DNA of 64,000 bases from Improbicoccus devescovinae. Its GTDB lineage: Bacteria; Bacillota; Clostridia; Oscillospirales; Acutalibacteraceae. Shown one piece after another: positions 41,287 to 51,162 of the stretch. Below the pieces are notes generated by a model. The model saw only the letters and a program-made list of their open reading frames with translations. It searched no databases and was not told where the DNA came from. The first letter of the stretch is position 1; each line of letters begins with the position of its first letter. The DNA is taken from positions 248,001 through 312,000 of the forward strand of contig BSWA01000001.1 in assembly GCA_036245095.1 (NCBI GenBank), written 5' to 3'. The translations under genes were made by a program, and so were the position numbers.

Positions 41287-43986
41287 TTAATTAAGATTTG
41301 ATTGTAATTTTGTTAATTTTCGGTTTTTAAATTTGATTTTTGTGTTTTTAAATAATATTTTCTCGATTTCACTTATAAATATAGGCAAAATAGACATAAA
41401 AATTACTATTAACCATTGGTTTAAACTCAATTGCACTGTACCAAATAAATCTGTCAGCCATGGAATAATGGTGACTATTATTTGTAAAAACATGCACATA
41501 ATTATTGCTAAAATTAATTTAATATTAGTAAAAATACCGGTTTTAAAAATAGATTCCTCGCTTTGAACATTAAAAGCATGTGTTAATTGGGATAATCCCA
41601 GCGAAACGAATGCCATTGTACGACCTACAATTGGCTCTGATATATCTAAATCGTACAAATTTCTTCCTATTATAAAAGTAATTGTAGCTAATATACCTAT
41701 AAAGCATCCTTCGATTAATATTTTTTGGCCAATATTACCAGAAAATAAGTTTTCTTTTGAATTTATCGGTGCATGTTTCATAATATTTTTTTCTATTGGA
41801 TCTATTGCCAAAGCGAGCGCCGGAAATGAATCTGTTACAAAATTTATCCATAATAATTGAATTGCAAATAATGGGCTAGGCAATCTCATTAAAAATGCCA
41901 ATAAAACTAAAACTACTTCGCCTACGTTAGTTGATAACAAAAAATGTACCGTTTTTTTGATATTTTTGTATATTCCGCGCCCTTGACTTATTGCTTCTAC
42001 TATGGTAGAAAAATTATCGTCTGTTAAAATTATATCAGACGCCGATTTTGCGACATCAGTACCAGAAAGCCCCATGGCACAGCCGATATCAGCTACTTTT
42101 AATGCTGGAGCATCGTTGACACCATCGCCAGTCATGGCTACTACGGCGCCTCTGGCTTGAAATGCTTTAATAATTCTAACTTTGTGCGCGGGCGTTACAC
42201 GCGCAAATACTGAGTAGGAAAAAATTTTCTTTTCTAATATGTTTTGATTAATTTTATTTAATTCTAATCCTGTGATTGCCATTGTTTTGGTTTGTAATAT
42301 GCCTAATTTGCTTGCAATAGCCTTGGCTGTTAAAATATGATCGCCTGTTATCATAACGGGCTTTATACCGGCTTCTAGGCATCGTTTTACGGATTCTTTT
42401 GCTTCGATTCTAGGAGGATCAGATATGCCTATTAATCCTAAAAATATCAAGTTTTCTTCTGGATTTTTGTTTATATTATCTAATTTTTTGTATGCAATCG
42501 CGAGGGTTCTTAGGCCGTCGGATGCCATTTCTTCACAATTGTTTTTTATTTTTTTAATTATAAAATTATCTAGATTAAATATTTTGTCGTTTTTTTTGTA
42601 ACTTGTGCACAAATTTATTAAAATATCTGGCGCGCCTTTGGTTATAATTACATCTTGCAAAAAATATTTATTTAAGTTATTAATATTAGAGTCAGGATTA
42701 TATTTATGAATAGTTGTCATAATTTTTCTTGACGTATCAAACGGAATTTCTTTTATGCGTGGCATGATTTTTTCTAATTCTATTTTAGTTTTCCCAAGTT
42801 TAATCGCAGCTTCAAGCAACGAATTTTCAGTTGATTCCCCTAAAATTGAAGAAATAGTTTGCTTCGAATTATTGCAAAGTGCCGAAAAAAATATAATTTG
42901 AGTGCTAAGTATATCGTTTATATTTAACATGCTATTGGCATCGCGAATTTCAACGACGCTCATTTTATTTTGTGTTAAAGTTCCTGTTTTATCTGAACAA
43001 ATTACACTAGCGCAACCTAGTGTTTCAACTGACGGCGGTTTACGTACGATAGCATGCTTTTTTGCTAGTCTATTTACTCCGACTGCAAGCGCCAGTGTTA
43101 CAACAGCAGGTAAACCTTCGGGAATTGCGGCGACAGCTAGGCTAATCGAGATCATGAAAATATCAAGAAAACTTATGCCTTGGATTAATCCTAAGATAAA
43201 AATTATACTGCATATTATTAATGTAACGATGCTTAAGGTTTTACCAGTTTTAGTCAATCTAGTTTGCAGTGGTGTAGCAGGAGCCTCACCATGATCAATT
43301 AGGTTTGCTATTTTGCCGACTTGAGTATTCATACCGGTTTCGACTACTACTGAAATAGTACGACCAGAAACTATGAAACTTGTAGAAAATAACATGTTAG
43401 CCATATCTGAAATTTGTGTAGAATCACTAAAAATCGAGTTTTCATTTTTGTCAACAGAACTGGATTCTCCTGTAAGAACAGATTCTTCTACTTTTAGATT
43501 TTTAGCTTTTATTATTCGAGCATCTGCGGGAACCAGCGAACCTGATTCTAATAATAATATATCACCAGGAACTAATTCTTGAGATAAAACATACTGTTCT
43601 CGTTTATTTCTTAGCACTTTTGTACTAGATTCTGTAAGTTTTTTCAAAGATTCTATTGCTTTTTCTGCTTTCGTTTCTTGAGTGACACCTATTATAGCAT
43701 TGAAAATTACAATTACAAGTATTACAATAGAATCAACATATTCATTATTTTTGTGCACAAATGACATTGCAAAAGAAATTCCGGCCGCTATAAAAAGAGT
43801 AATTACCATGAAATCCGAGAATTGCTCTAAAACTTTACCGAAAAAACTTTTTTTTTTACTAGATTTTAGTGCATTTTTGCCATATTTTTTCTGTCTTTTT
43901 TTCACTTCATTCACACTAAGACCATTTTCAAAATCGACATCTAATATTTTTAGAACTTCGCCTAATTTTAAAGTTTGCCAATTCAA
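41287..43986 (-). CDS. P-type cation ATPase, calcium-transporting type
   Basis: About 900 residues. P-type motifs: TGES loop (VLTGESSSV), PEGLPAVVTLALAVG with the membrane Glu, phosphorylation site CSDKTGTLTQNKM, KGAPD, MITGDHILTAKAIA and MTGDGVNDAPALK. Ten membrane helices, with NFVTDSFPALALAIDP and Asn/Asp in the last group as in SERCA/PMCA-like pumps of Firmicutes. It has no heavy-metal domain. The long frame begins at 44061, but the TTG at 43986 (NWQTLKLGEVL) follows AGGAG by about 10 nt and is used. Confidence 0.88.
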   Translation of the reverse strand: MNWQTLKLGEVLKILDVDFENGLSVNEVKKRQKKYGKNALKSSKKKSFFGKVLEQFSDFMVITLFIAAGISFAMSFVHKNNEYVDSIVILVIVIFNAIIGVTQETKAEKAIESLKKLTESSTKVLRNKREQYVLSQELVPGDILLLESGSLVPADARIIKAKNLKVEESVLTGESSSVDKNENSIFSDSTQISDMANMLFSTSFIVSGRTISVVVETGMNTQVGKIANLIDHGEAPATPLQTRLTKTGKTLSIVTLIICSIIFILGLIQGISFLDIFMISISLAVAAIPEGLPAVVTLALAVGVNRLAKKHAIVRKPPSVETLGCASVICSDKTGTLTQNKMSVVEIRDANSMLNINDILSTQIIFFSALCNNSKQTISSILGESTENSLLEAAIKLGKTKIELEKIMPRIKEIPFDTSRKIMTTIHKYNPDSNINNLNKYFLQDVIITKGAPDILINLCTSYKKNDKIFNLDNFIIKKIKNNCEEMASDGLRTLAIAYKKLDNINKNPEENLIFLGLIGISDPPRIEAKESVKRCLEAGIKPVMITGDHILTAKAIASKLGILQTKTMAITGLELNKINQNILEKKIFSYSVFARVTPAHKVRIIKAFQARGAVVAMTGDGVNDAPALKVADIGCAMGLSGTDVAKSASDIILTDDNFSTIVEAISQGRGIYKNIKKTVHFLLSTNVGEVVLVLLAFLMRLPSPLFAIQLLWINFVTDSFPALALAIDPIEKNIMKHAPINSKENLFSGNIGQKILIEGCFIGILATITFIIGRNLYDLDISEPIVGRTMAFVSLGLSQLTHAFNVQSEESIFKTGIFTNIKLILAIIMCMFLQIIVTIIPWLTDLFGTVQLSLNQWLIVIFMSILPIFISEIEKILFKNTKIKFKNRKLTKLQSNLN

Positions 43987-44102
43987 AATTAACCACTCCT
44001 GAATTTTTTTAAATTTTATCTTGAAATTAAGATTCAAATAATGTATATGAATAAACATCAAGTATAATTCTTAAAAATCTCTAGTTAACAGGAGGATAAA
44101 TT

Positions 44103-45167
44103 TTGACTTACAGTCTTGAAATCAATAAATTAATTAGCCAAAAATTATTATTAACAAGACAAAAAAATGAAAGACTTACTGAATTAAAAAAAGAAATTTT
44201 TTTCAAACAAAATCCTAGAGCAAAAATTATTAGTCAAAACCTACAAAAATTATTATTTAAAACGGCGCAAAATATACTAATTAACAATAAAAAAGAAGTT
44301 GAAATTTTAAAACAAGAGCATATAAATCTTAACAAAGAATTAACAGAAATTTTAATAAAAAACAATTTACCTACAGATTTTTTTAATATAAAATACTCGT
44401 GTGAGATTTGTGCTGACACCGGCATTTCTAAAACTACGGGCAAAATTTGCTTATGTGCCAAAAAAATGCAACGCGAAGAAGCATTAAAAATTTTTCTCAA
44501 TTCAAGCATGTTAAACAGCGCTTCCGCAAAAAAAAACACATTCGAAGAATTTTCTTTATGTTTTTATTCTCATACTGTAACATGCATGATTCGAAATCAA
44601 GAACTCACAGAATTTAATATTATGAAAGAGACATACAACAAATGTGTAGATTATGCCAAAAATTTCGATTTACATTCGGAAAATTTGTTACTAATAGGCA
44701 AAACAGGCCTAGGAAAAACGCATTTATCTATATCAATCGCAAAAGCAGTAATTCAACGCGGCTACGAAGTAGTATATATTTCATCGCCAAATATGATTTC
44801 TATTTTAAACCAAGAGGAATTTCCGAACAAAAAAATTAACAAAAACCCAGAAAATGTGTATAAAAACAACAATTATTTTAATCAAGAAAAATTCATAAAC
44901 TGCGATTTGCTCGTAATCGACGACCTAGGAACTGAATTTAAAACATCTTTTTCAGCCTGTTTAATTTATAATTTAATAAATTCCAGAATTCTCAAAGGAG
45001 TTCCAAGCATAATTAATACAAATGTTTCTTTAAAAAAAATCGAAGAATTATACGGAGACCGGCTAATATCGCGGTTTATTGGGCATTACAGAAAATTGAA
45101 TTTTGTTGGAAGTGACATAAGGCAACAAAAGGTCAAATTAAACAATAATAATCCAATTGTATATTAA
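44103..45167 (+). CDS. DnaC/DnaI-like helicase-loader ATPase
   Basis: 354 residues from a TTG after AGGAGG. The N-terminal half is helical with a Cys cluster (YSCEICADTGIS...CLCAKKM), a zinc-finger-like pattern also seen in DnaI. The C-terminal half is an AAA+ domain: Walker A LIGKTGLGKTHLSIS, Walker B LLVIDDLGTEF, sensor region NTNVSLKKIEELYGDRLISRF. Proteins of this type load the replicative helicase in Firmicutes. It lies 2.8 kb from the origin-like region. Confidence 0.86.
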   Translation: MTYSLEINKLISQKLLLTRQKNERLTELKKEIFFKQNPRAKIISQNLQKLLFKTAQNILINNKKEVEILKQEHINLNKELTEILIKNNLPTDFFNIKYSCEICADTGISKTTGKICLCAKKMQREEALKIFLNSSMLNSASAKKNTFEEFSLCFYSHTVTCMIRNQELTEFNIMKETYNKCVDYAKNFDLHSENLLLIGKTGLGKTHLSISIAKAVIQRGYEVVYISSPNMISILNQEEFPNKKINKNPENVYKNNNYFNQEKFINCDLLVIDDLGTEFKTSFSACLIYNLINSRILKGVPSIINTNVSLKKIEELYGDRLISRFIGHYRKLNFVGSDIRQQKVKLNNNNPIVY

Positions 45168-45202
45168 AATTTATTTATTTTAAACAAAAAAGAGGTGAAA
45201 AA

Positions 45203-45760
45203 ATGTTACTTTATGATTCAGTTATCAAGAAAAAATTAAGTCCCAAGCGGTATATACATTCTATAAATGTCGCCAAATCGGCAGGAATTCTCGCTGAAAA
45301 ATATGGAGCAGATCCAGAAAAAGCAAAAATTGCGGGAATTTTACACGACATTACAAAAGAATGGTCGTACACAGAGCACATGAATTTCGTTAATAAATAC
45401 AAAATAAGTGTAAGTAAATACGAAATTTTGTCTAAAAAGCTACTTCATTCTCTGACAGGAAGTTTTTATATAAAATATATTTTAAAAATCGGCGATCCAG
45501 ACATAATAAATTCAGTAAGATATCATACAACTGCACATGAAAATATGTCAATGTTAGAAAAAATTGTGTATATTTCTGATTTTATTTCCGAAGATCGCAC
45601 GTTTTATGGCGTCGAACGGCTAAGAAATTTGGCAAATAAAAGCATGCAATCTGTCATCACAGAGGCCCTAGGTTTTTCGATTGCGGAGCTCGTGAGCGAA
45701 AAAAGAATAATTCATCCAAACACGCTCAAAGCGTATAATCAGGTGATGGCGGCTTATTGA
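45203..45760 (+). CDS. yqeK: YqeK-type HD-domain Ap4A hydrolase
   Basis: 185 residues. HD motif: HSINVAKSAGILAEKYG, AGILHDITKEW, LLHSLTGSFYI, YHTTAHENMS, YISDFISEDR. YqeK proteins split diadenosine tetraphosphate symmetrically. Usual neighbours (nadD, rsfS) are absent. Confidence 0.92.
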   Translation: MLLYDSVIKKKLSPKRYIHSINVAKSAGILAEKYGADPEKAKIAGILHDITKEWSYTEHMNFVNKYKISVSKYEILSKKLLHSLTGSFYIKYILKIGDPDIINSVRYHTTAHENMSMLEKIVYISDFISEDRTFYGVERLRNLANKSMQSVITEALGFSIAELVSEKRIIHPNTLKAYNQVMAAY

Positions 45761-45848
45761 CTTTTTAAAAAAAATATGTATTATCAAAAAAAAGACATTT
45801 ATACTTTTGTGTATTTTGTATATTTTGTATAAAACGGAGGAATTCCCT

Positions 45849-46100
45849 GTGCATTTATTGGATGTTTTGTCGTGGGTTATGTCCGGAGTGGCAATAATTG
45901 GCAATATTTTTAATACAAAAAAAAATAAATTTGGCTTCGTATTTTGGAGTGTTTCAAATCTTTTCATGGTTTTTAGGTTTTGGCATACAAAACAATTTGA
46001 TCAATGCGCGTTAAATTCTATATACTTTTTTTTATCGATTTATGGATTGTATTCTTGGAATAAAACGAGTAAAAATAATAACGTGAGTGCAGAAAGTTAA
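45849..46100 (+). CDS. Small PnuC-like membrane protein
   Basis: 83 residues from a GTG 8 nt after GGAGG; the track-length start at 45807 has no ribosome binding site. Three membrane helices with W-x-x-S-G-x-x-x-I-x-G-N, FWSVSNLFMVFRFW and NSIYFFLSIYGLYSW. The last two segments resemble one half of PnuC vitamin transporters (W-x-x-S-N, S-x-Y-G-x-Y-x-W). A full PnuC has about 200 residues, so a half-size protein may work as an oligomer. Function uncertain. Confidence 0.6.
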   Translation: MHLLDVLSWVMSGVAIIGNIFNTKKNKFGFVFWSVSNLFMVFRFWHTKQFDQCALNSIYFFLSIYGLYSWNKTSKNNNVSAES

Positions 46101-46124
46101 AACAAAAAATTTAGAGGTAAGATT

Positions 46125-46715
46125 TTGATTTATAAAATTTTGTTGAATTTGATAAAAATTTTTTTTAAAATTTTTTTCCCGTTTTCAGTATATGGTGCAA
46201 ATAATACAAAAAATATTAAAAATGGGTTTATTTTATGTTCAAATCATATATCGAATTTGGATCCATTATTTATTCTAGTTTCTTATGGTAAAAAGACATA
46301 TTTTTTAGGAAAATACGAACTCTTTAAGCATAAAATTTTGTCTATTTTCTTCAAAAAAGTAGGAGTTATCCCTATAAAAAGAGGTAAAAATGACCAAAAT
46401 GCATTAAAAGAAACAGAAAACATCTTGCTAAATAAAAAAGTTGTTGTAATATTTATAGAAGGAGCTCGGTCTAAGACAGGCGAATTTTTAAGACCTAAAT
46501 CTGGTGCTGCTAGAATAGCACAAAGAGTCGATGTTCCAATTGTACCAGTTTGCATAATTCCAAATAAAAAAACCGGAATAAAATTGTTCAAAAACACCAA
46601 AATCATATTTGGTGAACCGATAGTTGTATCCAAACTTGAATTTGAAAAAATTCATGTTATTTCCGAATATATCATGCAAAGAATAATAAATTTAAAAAAC
46701 GAGGTGATAATATGA
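46125..46715 (+). CDS. plsC: 1-acyl-glycerol-3-phosphate acyltransferase
   Basis: 196 residues from a TTG after AGAGGT. It has the acyltransferase motifs CSNHISNLDPLFI (H-x4-D), KKVGVIPIKRGK and FIEGARSKTGEFLRPKSGAARIA, and PIVPVCI. It makes phosphatidic acid, the substrate of CdsA. It overlaps the next gene by four bases (ATGA), so the two are translated together. Confidence 0.92.
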   Translation: MIYKILLNLIKIFFKIFFPFSVYGANNTKNIKNGFILCSNHISNLDPLFILVSYGKKTYFLGKYELFKHKILSIFFKKVGVIPIKRGKNDQNALKETENILLNKKVVVIFIEGARSKTGEFLRPKSGAARIAQRVDVPIVPVCIIPNKKTGIKLFKNTKIIFGEPIVVSKLEFEKIHVISEYIMQRIINLKNEVII

Positions 46716-48685
46716 AGCCTAAATATGATAATGAAAGTATTTCTTCACTCAAAGGCGAGGATCGCGTGCGCAAGAGACCGGCGGTGATATTTGGTTCCGA
46801 TGGCATTGATGGATGTATTCATTGTGTTTTTGAGATACTTTCTAATGCTATCGATGAGGCGCGCGAGGGTTATGGCAATAAAATTATAGTCACAAAATTT
46901 TGTGATAATTCAATAGAAATCGAGGACTTTGGTAGAGGAATTCCGTTGGATTTCAACAAAAACGAACAAAAATATAATTGGGAATTGCTATTTTTAGAAC
47001 TTTATGCTGGCGGGAAATATAATAATCATCAAGATGCTAATTATGAATATTCGCTAGGCATGAACGGATTAGGCTTGTGCGCGACTCAGTATGCGTCTGA
47101 GTATATGAATGCTACGGTTAAACGTGATGGATTTTTGTACAATTTAAAATTCGAAAAAGGAAAAAATATAGGCAATTTAACCAAAGAAATTTACAACAAA
47201 ACAGAAACGGGAACTAAAATAAAATGGAAACCCGATAACGAGGTTTTTACTGAAATAAATATTCCAAACGAATGTTTAATTTTAATGTTAAAAAGACAAG
47301 CAGTAATAAATTCTTCTGTAGTGTTTTGTTTGCGTTTCGAGACTGAAAAAAATAGTTATAATGAACAAAAATTTTATTATAAAAACGGAATTGTTGACTA
47401 TGTTGACGAAATTGGAGGAAAAGATTTAATTTGTAGTTCCAAATTTTTCAAACACGAGGCCATGGTTCAGGATCATGAAGAAAAACCGGAATATAAACTT
47501 AAAATAGATGCTGCTATGGCGTTTACGACAAAAAATCAAATTATAGAATATTATCACAATTCGAGTTTTCTCGAGCATGGCGGTGTTCCGGAAAAAGCGG
47601 TAAAAAATGCATTTGTTTTTCAATTTGATTTTTTTTTAAAAAAACTAGGCAAATATAACAAAAATGAAAGCAAAATAAATTTCATGGATATTGAAGAAAA
47701 TTTAATTCTAGTAGTTTCATCTTTTTCAAATGTTACTTCTTATGAAAATCAAACAAAAAAATCGATTTCAAATAAGGGAATTTTAGATGAAATGATCAAA
47801 TTTTTCAAACACAATTTAGAAGTATTTTTTCTTGAAAATCCAGTAGATGCTGAAAAAATCGCAATGAGAATTTTGATAAACAAAAGAAGTCGCGAAGACG
47901 CCGATAGAATGAAGCAAAATATTAAAAAAAAATTAAGTACAAATTTGGATTTATCAACACGGGTCGCAAAATTTGTTGATTGTCGGACCAAAGATTTAGA
48001 TATAAGAGAGCTTTTTATCGTAGAAGGCGATTCGGCGTTAGGCGCATGTAAGCAGGCGCGAGACCCAAATTTCCAAGCAATTATTCCTATACGGGGGAAA
48101 ATTTTAAATTGTTTAAAAGCTGATTATGCCAAAATTTTAAAAAACGAGATAATAATTGATTTAATAAAAGTTTTAGGTTGTGGAGCTGTTATAGGTAAAA
48201 ATGACAAAAAAATTTCTAATTTTAATATAAAATCGTTAAAATGGAACAAAATTATTTTATGTACTGATGCTGATGTCGATGGTTTTCAAATTCGAACTTT
48301 GCTTCTTACTATGATTTATAAACTTGCTCCTGATTTGATGAATTTAGGCAAAGTTTTTATTGCTGAGTCGCCACTTTATGAAATTAATACAAAAAATCAG
48401 ACATATTTTGCATATAATGAAGCAGAAAAAGATGAATTTTTAAAAAAAATAAAAAACGAAAAATTTACAATTCAGCGTTCGAAAGGGCTCGGTGAAAATG
48501 AACCGGATATGATGAGTTTGACGACTATGAATCCTAAGACAAGGCGATTAATTAAAATTTTATCTCAAGATATTAAGCAAACTGCACAAATTTTTGATGT
48601 ACTTTTAGGTGAAAATTTAGACGGTCGCAAAAAATACATTACAAAATATGGTAAATTTTTCTTAAACGAACTAGATGTTAGTTAA
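46712..48685 (+). CDS. Type II topoisomerase subunit B (ParE/GyrB-like)
   Basis: 657 residues. The GHKL ATPase part has EILSNAIDEA, EDFGRGIPLD and SLGMNGLGLCATQYAS. The transducer is followed by the TOPRIM part with LFIVEGDSALGACKQARD, PIRGKILN, TDADVDGFQI and an end reading GLGENEPDM. It lacks the large insert of proteobacterial GyrB. It is the likely partner of the ParC-like subunit at 5312. Several small departures from the GyrB pattern (GDSAGGS reads GDSALGA) support the topoisomerase IV-like reading. Confidence 0.87.
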   Translation: MKPKYDNESISSLKGEDRVRKRPAVIFGSDGIDGCIHCVFEILSNAIDEAREGYGNKIIVTKFCDNSIEIEDFGRGIPLDFNKNEQKYNWELLFLELYAGGKYNNHQDANYEYSLGMNGLGLCATQYASEYMNATVKRDGFLYNLKFEKGKNIGNLTKEIYNKTETGTKIKWKPDNEVFTEINIPNECLILMLKRQAVINSSVVFCLRFETEKNSYNEQKFYYKNGIVDYVDEIGGKDLICSSKFFKHEAMVQDHEEKPEYKLKIDAAMAFTTKNQIIEYYHNSSFLEHGGVPEKAVKNAFVFQFDFFLKKLGKYNKNESKINFMDIEENLILVVSSFSNVTSYENQTKKSISNKGILDEMIKFFKHNLEVFFLENPVDAEKIAMRILINKRSREDADRMKQNIKKKLSTNLDLSTRVAKFVDCRTKDLDIRELFIVEGDSALGACKQARDPNFQAIIPIRGKILNCLKADYAKILKNEIIIDLIKVLGCGAVIGKNDKKISNFNIKSLKWNKIILCTDADVDGFQIRTLLLTMIYKLAPDLMNLGKVFIAESPLYEINTKNQTYFAYNEAEKDEFLKKIKNEKFTIQRSKGLGENEPDMMSLTTMNPKTRRLIKILSQDIKQTAQIFDVLLGENLDGRKKYITKYGKFFLNELDVS

Positions 48686-48709
48686 TATTTTTTGGAGGAA
48701 TATCAAAAA

Positions 48710-49435
48710 ATGGTATTTGCAGCAATCGTAGCAGGAGGCCTCGGCACCAGAATGGGTCTAGATATTCCTAAGCAATTCATGTTGCTAGGTAGTAAACCGA
48801 TTTTGATACATACGATAGAAAAGTTTTTGATTTGTTCAATTTTTGATTACATTTGTATAGGTGTTCATAAAGATTGGAAATTGTATGCGCAAGATATGCT
48901 TAAAAAATTTGGAATTACAAGTAAAAAAATAATAATTACTACTGGCGGCGCAAATCGAAATTTGACAATTATGAATATTATTTCTAAAATTGAAAAAAAA
49001 ATTGGTGATATTGCACAAAAAGAAAACAATATAATAGTAACTCATGATGCAGTTCGCCCATTTGTTACTTTAAGAATTATTGAAGAAAATATTCTCTTGG
49101 CTAAAAAATACGGAGCATGCGACACAGTTGTGAATTCTCATGATACTATTATAAAATCTGATATGCAACGAGATTCTATAGTAGAAATTCCAGATCGAAA
49201 TATTATGTTTTTAGGGCAAACTCCACAAAGCTTTAATATGAGTAAATTAAAAAAATTTTATTTAAATATTTCAAAAGAACAAGAAAATTTGTTAACAGAT
49301 GCTTGTAAAATTTTTATTTTAAATAATCATCCGATAAAACTTGTTTTTGGTGAATTTTTTAACATAAAAATAACAACAACAACAGATTATAAAATAGCAC
49401 AGTCGTTTATTAAATCTAAAATTATACTAAATTAA
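48710..49435 (+). CDS. ispD: 2-C-methylerythritol 4-phosphate cytidylyltransferase
   Basis: 241 residues from the ATG after GGAGG; an in-frame TTG at 48692 lies before the ribosome binding site. Motifs: AAIVAGGLGTRMGLDIPKQF (CTP loop), THDAVRPFVT, DTVVNSHDTII and LGQTPQSF. It makes CDP-methylerythritol for isoprenoid synthesis. TarI-type ribitol-phosphate cytidylyltransferases share these motifs and cannot be excluded. ispF is not adjacent. Confidence 0.85.
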   Translation: MVFAAIVAGGLGTRMGLDIPKQFMLLGSKPILIHTIEKFLICSIFDYICIGVHKDWKLYAQDMLKKFGITSKKIIITTGGANRNLTIMNIISKIEKKIGDIAQKENNIIVTHDAVRPFVTLRIIEENILLAKKYGACDTVVNSHDTIIKSDMQRDSIVEIPDRNIMFLGQTPQSFNMSKLKKFYLNISKEQENLLTDACKIFILNNHPIKLVFGEFFNIKITTTTDYKIAQSFIKSKIILN

Positions 49436-49443
49436 AAAAGTAT

Positions 49444-50367
49444 TTAAAAATTTTTAGTTTCTTTTGCACAAAGTTTTTTGAAAAATTTCGATTCTAATCT
49501 AGCGTTTGTGATATATACACTAAAATAATGTTCAATTATTACCATTTGTATTACATTTAATATATTATTAACAATTAAATACAATCCTACAGCACCACAT
49601 AAAGTGAACACTAACCAGGCCTGAAATAAAGACACAAAATACACAGCAACCTTCCCGAAACCTTTAATTTCCTCAGAAGTTCCTGATATTTTTTGTGAAA
49701 TTTTTACACTAAAAATAGATATAAGTAGACATAACAAGGGTAAAATCCATAAAAATTCTAAAAACCCCGAAGTCTTAGGTACATTTAATAAATTGAGACC
49801 TAAAAAATTAAACCCTTTACTTAATTTTTTTATTTTGTTTAGTTCATCTTCTGTAAATATACTCAAATCATTTTTATATTCCTGAATTTTACTAAAATTT
49901 TTTATTATTTGAAGCTCAGAATCCCGAGACTTAGTATTAACGAGATCTTCTTTAGTTTTTTCGGCCAAAATTTTCACTTTATCATCAGGCAAATTTAAAA
50001 CTCCTGTTAGAGGCTTAAAAATAGTACTATAAATTCCACTAAATAATATCAAAGTTGTAATAAACGATAAATTTAAACAGCCCTTCATAGGATTTATCCC
50101 TTCACGTTGCGTTAAATTCATTAATTCTTCGTTATATTTTTGTGGATTATTCACATATTTTTTTCTTAATTCTTCTTTTTTTATTTCATATTTAACACTT
50201 GAAAACATATTTTTTTGTTTTCGCACGCTCAAAGGAAATAATACAATGCTTGCTAAAACGGTGAAAATTATAATCGAAACCCCATAATTACCAAATACTG
50301 TAAAAATTGATCCGAGCATAAACCCAAATACTTCACCCAATATATTTCCCAAACCACTAAAAGACAA
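49444..50367 (-). CDS. yidC: Membrane protein insertase YidC/Oxa1
   Basis: About 307 residues. It inserts proteins into the membrane with or without Sec. It has an N-terminal helix, the conserved Arg-bearing segment near LSVRKQKNMFSS, the coiled hairpin LRKKYVNNPQKYNEELMNLTQREGINPMKGCL and four later helices ending in VNNILNVIQMVIIEHYF. No lipobox is seen, unlike SpoIIIJ. The frame opens upstream, but the TTG at 50367 lies 7 nt after GGAGG. It belongs to the rpmH-rnpA-yidD-yidC cluster. Confidence 0.9.
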   Translation of the reverse strand: MSFSGLGNILGEVFGFMLGSIFTVFGNYGVSIIIFTVLASIVLFPLSVRKQKNMFSSVKYEIKKEELRKKYVNNPQKYNEELMNLTQREGINPMKGCLNLSFITTLILFSGIYSTIFKPLTGVLNLPDDKVKILAEKTKEDLVNTKSRDSELQIIKNFSKIQEYKNDLSIFTEDELNKIKKLSKGFNFLGLNLLNVPKTSGFLEFLWILPLLCLLISIFSVKISQKISGTSEEIKGFGKVAVYFVSLFQAWLVFTLCGAVGLYLIVNNILNVIQMVIIEHYFSVYITNARLESKFFKKLCAKETKNF

Positions 50368-50396
50368 TTTTAGTTCCTCCAATTTTTTGAAAACAT

Positions 50397-50645
50397 TTAA
50401 TTTATTTCATCAAAGCCTCCGCGAGAAAAGCAATTGCATCGAAGAATTCTCAAAAAAATCAAACACAAAGATTTAAAAATATTATATTTTTCAAAAGCTC
50501 GTATCGCATAATTAGAACAAGAAGGATAAAATCTGCAACATGACGGAAACATGCACGATATATTTTTTTGGTAAAATTTTACTAAAAATATAAAAAAATA
50601 ATTAAAAAATTGATCAATTCGCCAAAATTTTCGCCTGTTTAGCAC
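50397..50645 (-). CDS. yidD: Membrane protein insertion efficiency factor YidD
   Basis: 82 residues from a GTG that follows AGGGAG. Core motif: LVKFYQKNISCMFPSCCRFYPSCSNYAIRAFEKY, then RILRCNCFSRGGFDEI, with the family's Cys pairs. Its start lies inside the end of rnpA (32-base overlap), which is the usual arrangement. Confidence 0.92.
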   Translation of the reverse strand: MLNRRKFWRIDQFFNYFFIFLVKFYQKNISCMFPSCCRFYPSCSNYAIRAFEKYNIFKSLCLIFLRILRCNCFSRGGFDEIN

Positions 50646-50949
50646 CGAAAAACAGCTCCCTTCGCGCATCGCGAACCTTATAATTAATAGCATGAGATCT
50701 TATAACAAAAACTAAATCATAACCAGAAATTATAAAACGCGACACCTCGCAATAAGCATTTCTCACGATTCTTCGAGTTCTATTGCGTTCAACAGCACAT
50801 CCAACTTTTTTGCTCGCGACAATACCTATTCTATTAATTTTTAAATTATTTTTTATAATAAATATTATCATACCGCGAAAAGAGTAAGACTTACCCCGAT
50901 TAAAAGCACGTTTAAACTGATTGTTTCGATTAACAGTAACAATTTTCAT
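50614..50949 (-). CDS. rnpA: Ribonuclease P protein component
   Basis: 111 residues. It has FKRAFNRGKSYSFRGM and the RNR motif VGCAVERNRTRRIVRNAY. It binds RNase P RNA to mature tRNA 5' ends. It overlaps rpmH upstream by four bases and yidD downstream by 32. Confidence 0.95.
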   Translation of the reverse strand: MKIVTVNRNNQFKRAFNRGKSYSFRGMIIFIIKNNLKINRIGIVASKKVGCAVERNRTRRIVRNAYCEVSRFIISGYDLVFVIRSHAINYKVRDARRELFFGAKQAKILAN

Positions 50950-51080
50950 CTTGAGAGTATTTTTCTTCCTTTTGATCTTCTTCGTGCCAATACACTGCGT
51001 CCACCGCGGGTTCTCATGCGTTTTCTGAATCCGTGTTCGCGTTTGCGAGAGCGAACTTTTGGTTGATAGGTTCTAAACAA
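50946..51080 (-). CDS. rpmH: Ribosomal protein L34
   Basis: 44 residues: FRTYQPKVRSRKREHGFRKR, MRTRGGRSVLARRRSKGRKI, then LSR-stop. The start is a TTG 8 nt after GGAG. It was too short for a length-filtered ORF list. dnaA and the origin normally lie just upstream of rpmH; here murF does, and no DnaA box cluster is seen in the 80-bp gap. Confidence 0.96.
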   Translation of the reverse strand: MFRTYQPKVRSRKREHGFRKRMRTRGGRSVLARRRSKGRKILSR

Positions 51081-51162
51081 TTGAATCACTCCAAATTCAT
51101 AAACTTACCATGCGTAATAAATTATAATTTTTAATTTTAAAATTGTCAATAAAAAAAAAAAA

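Noticed and set aside
42902..43294. 130-codon plus-strand frame
   Set aside because: It is the antisense shadow of the P-type ATPase membrane region.
51081..51162. Origin next to rpmH
   Set aside because: This is the usual place, but no TTATCCACA-type boxes or trios were found there.
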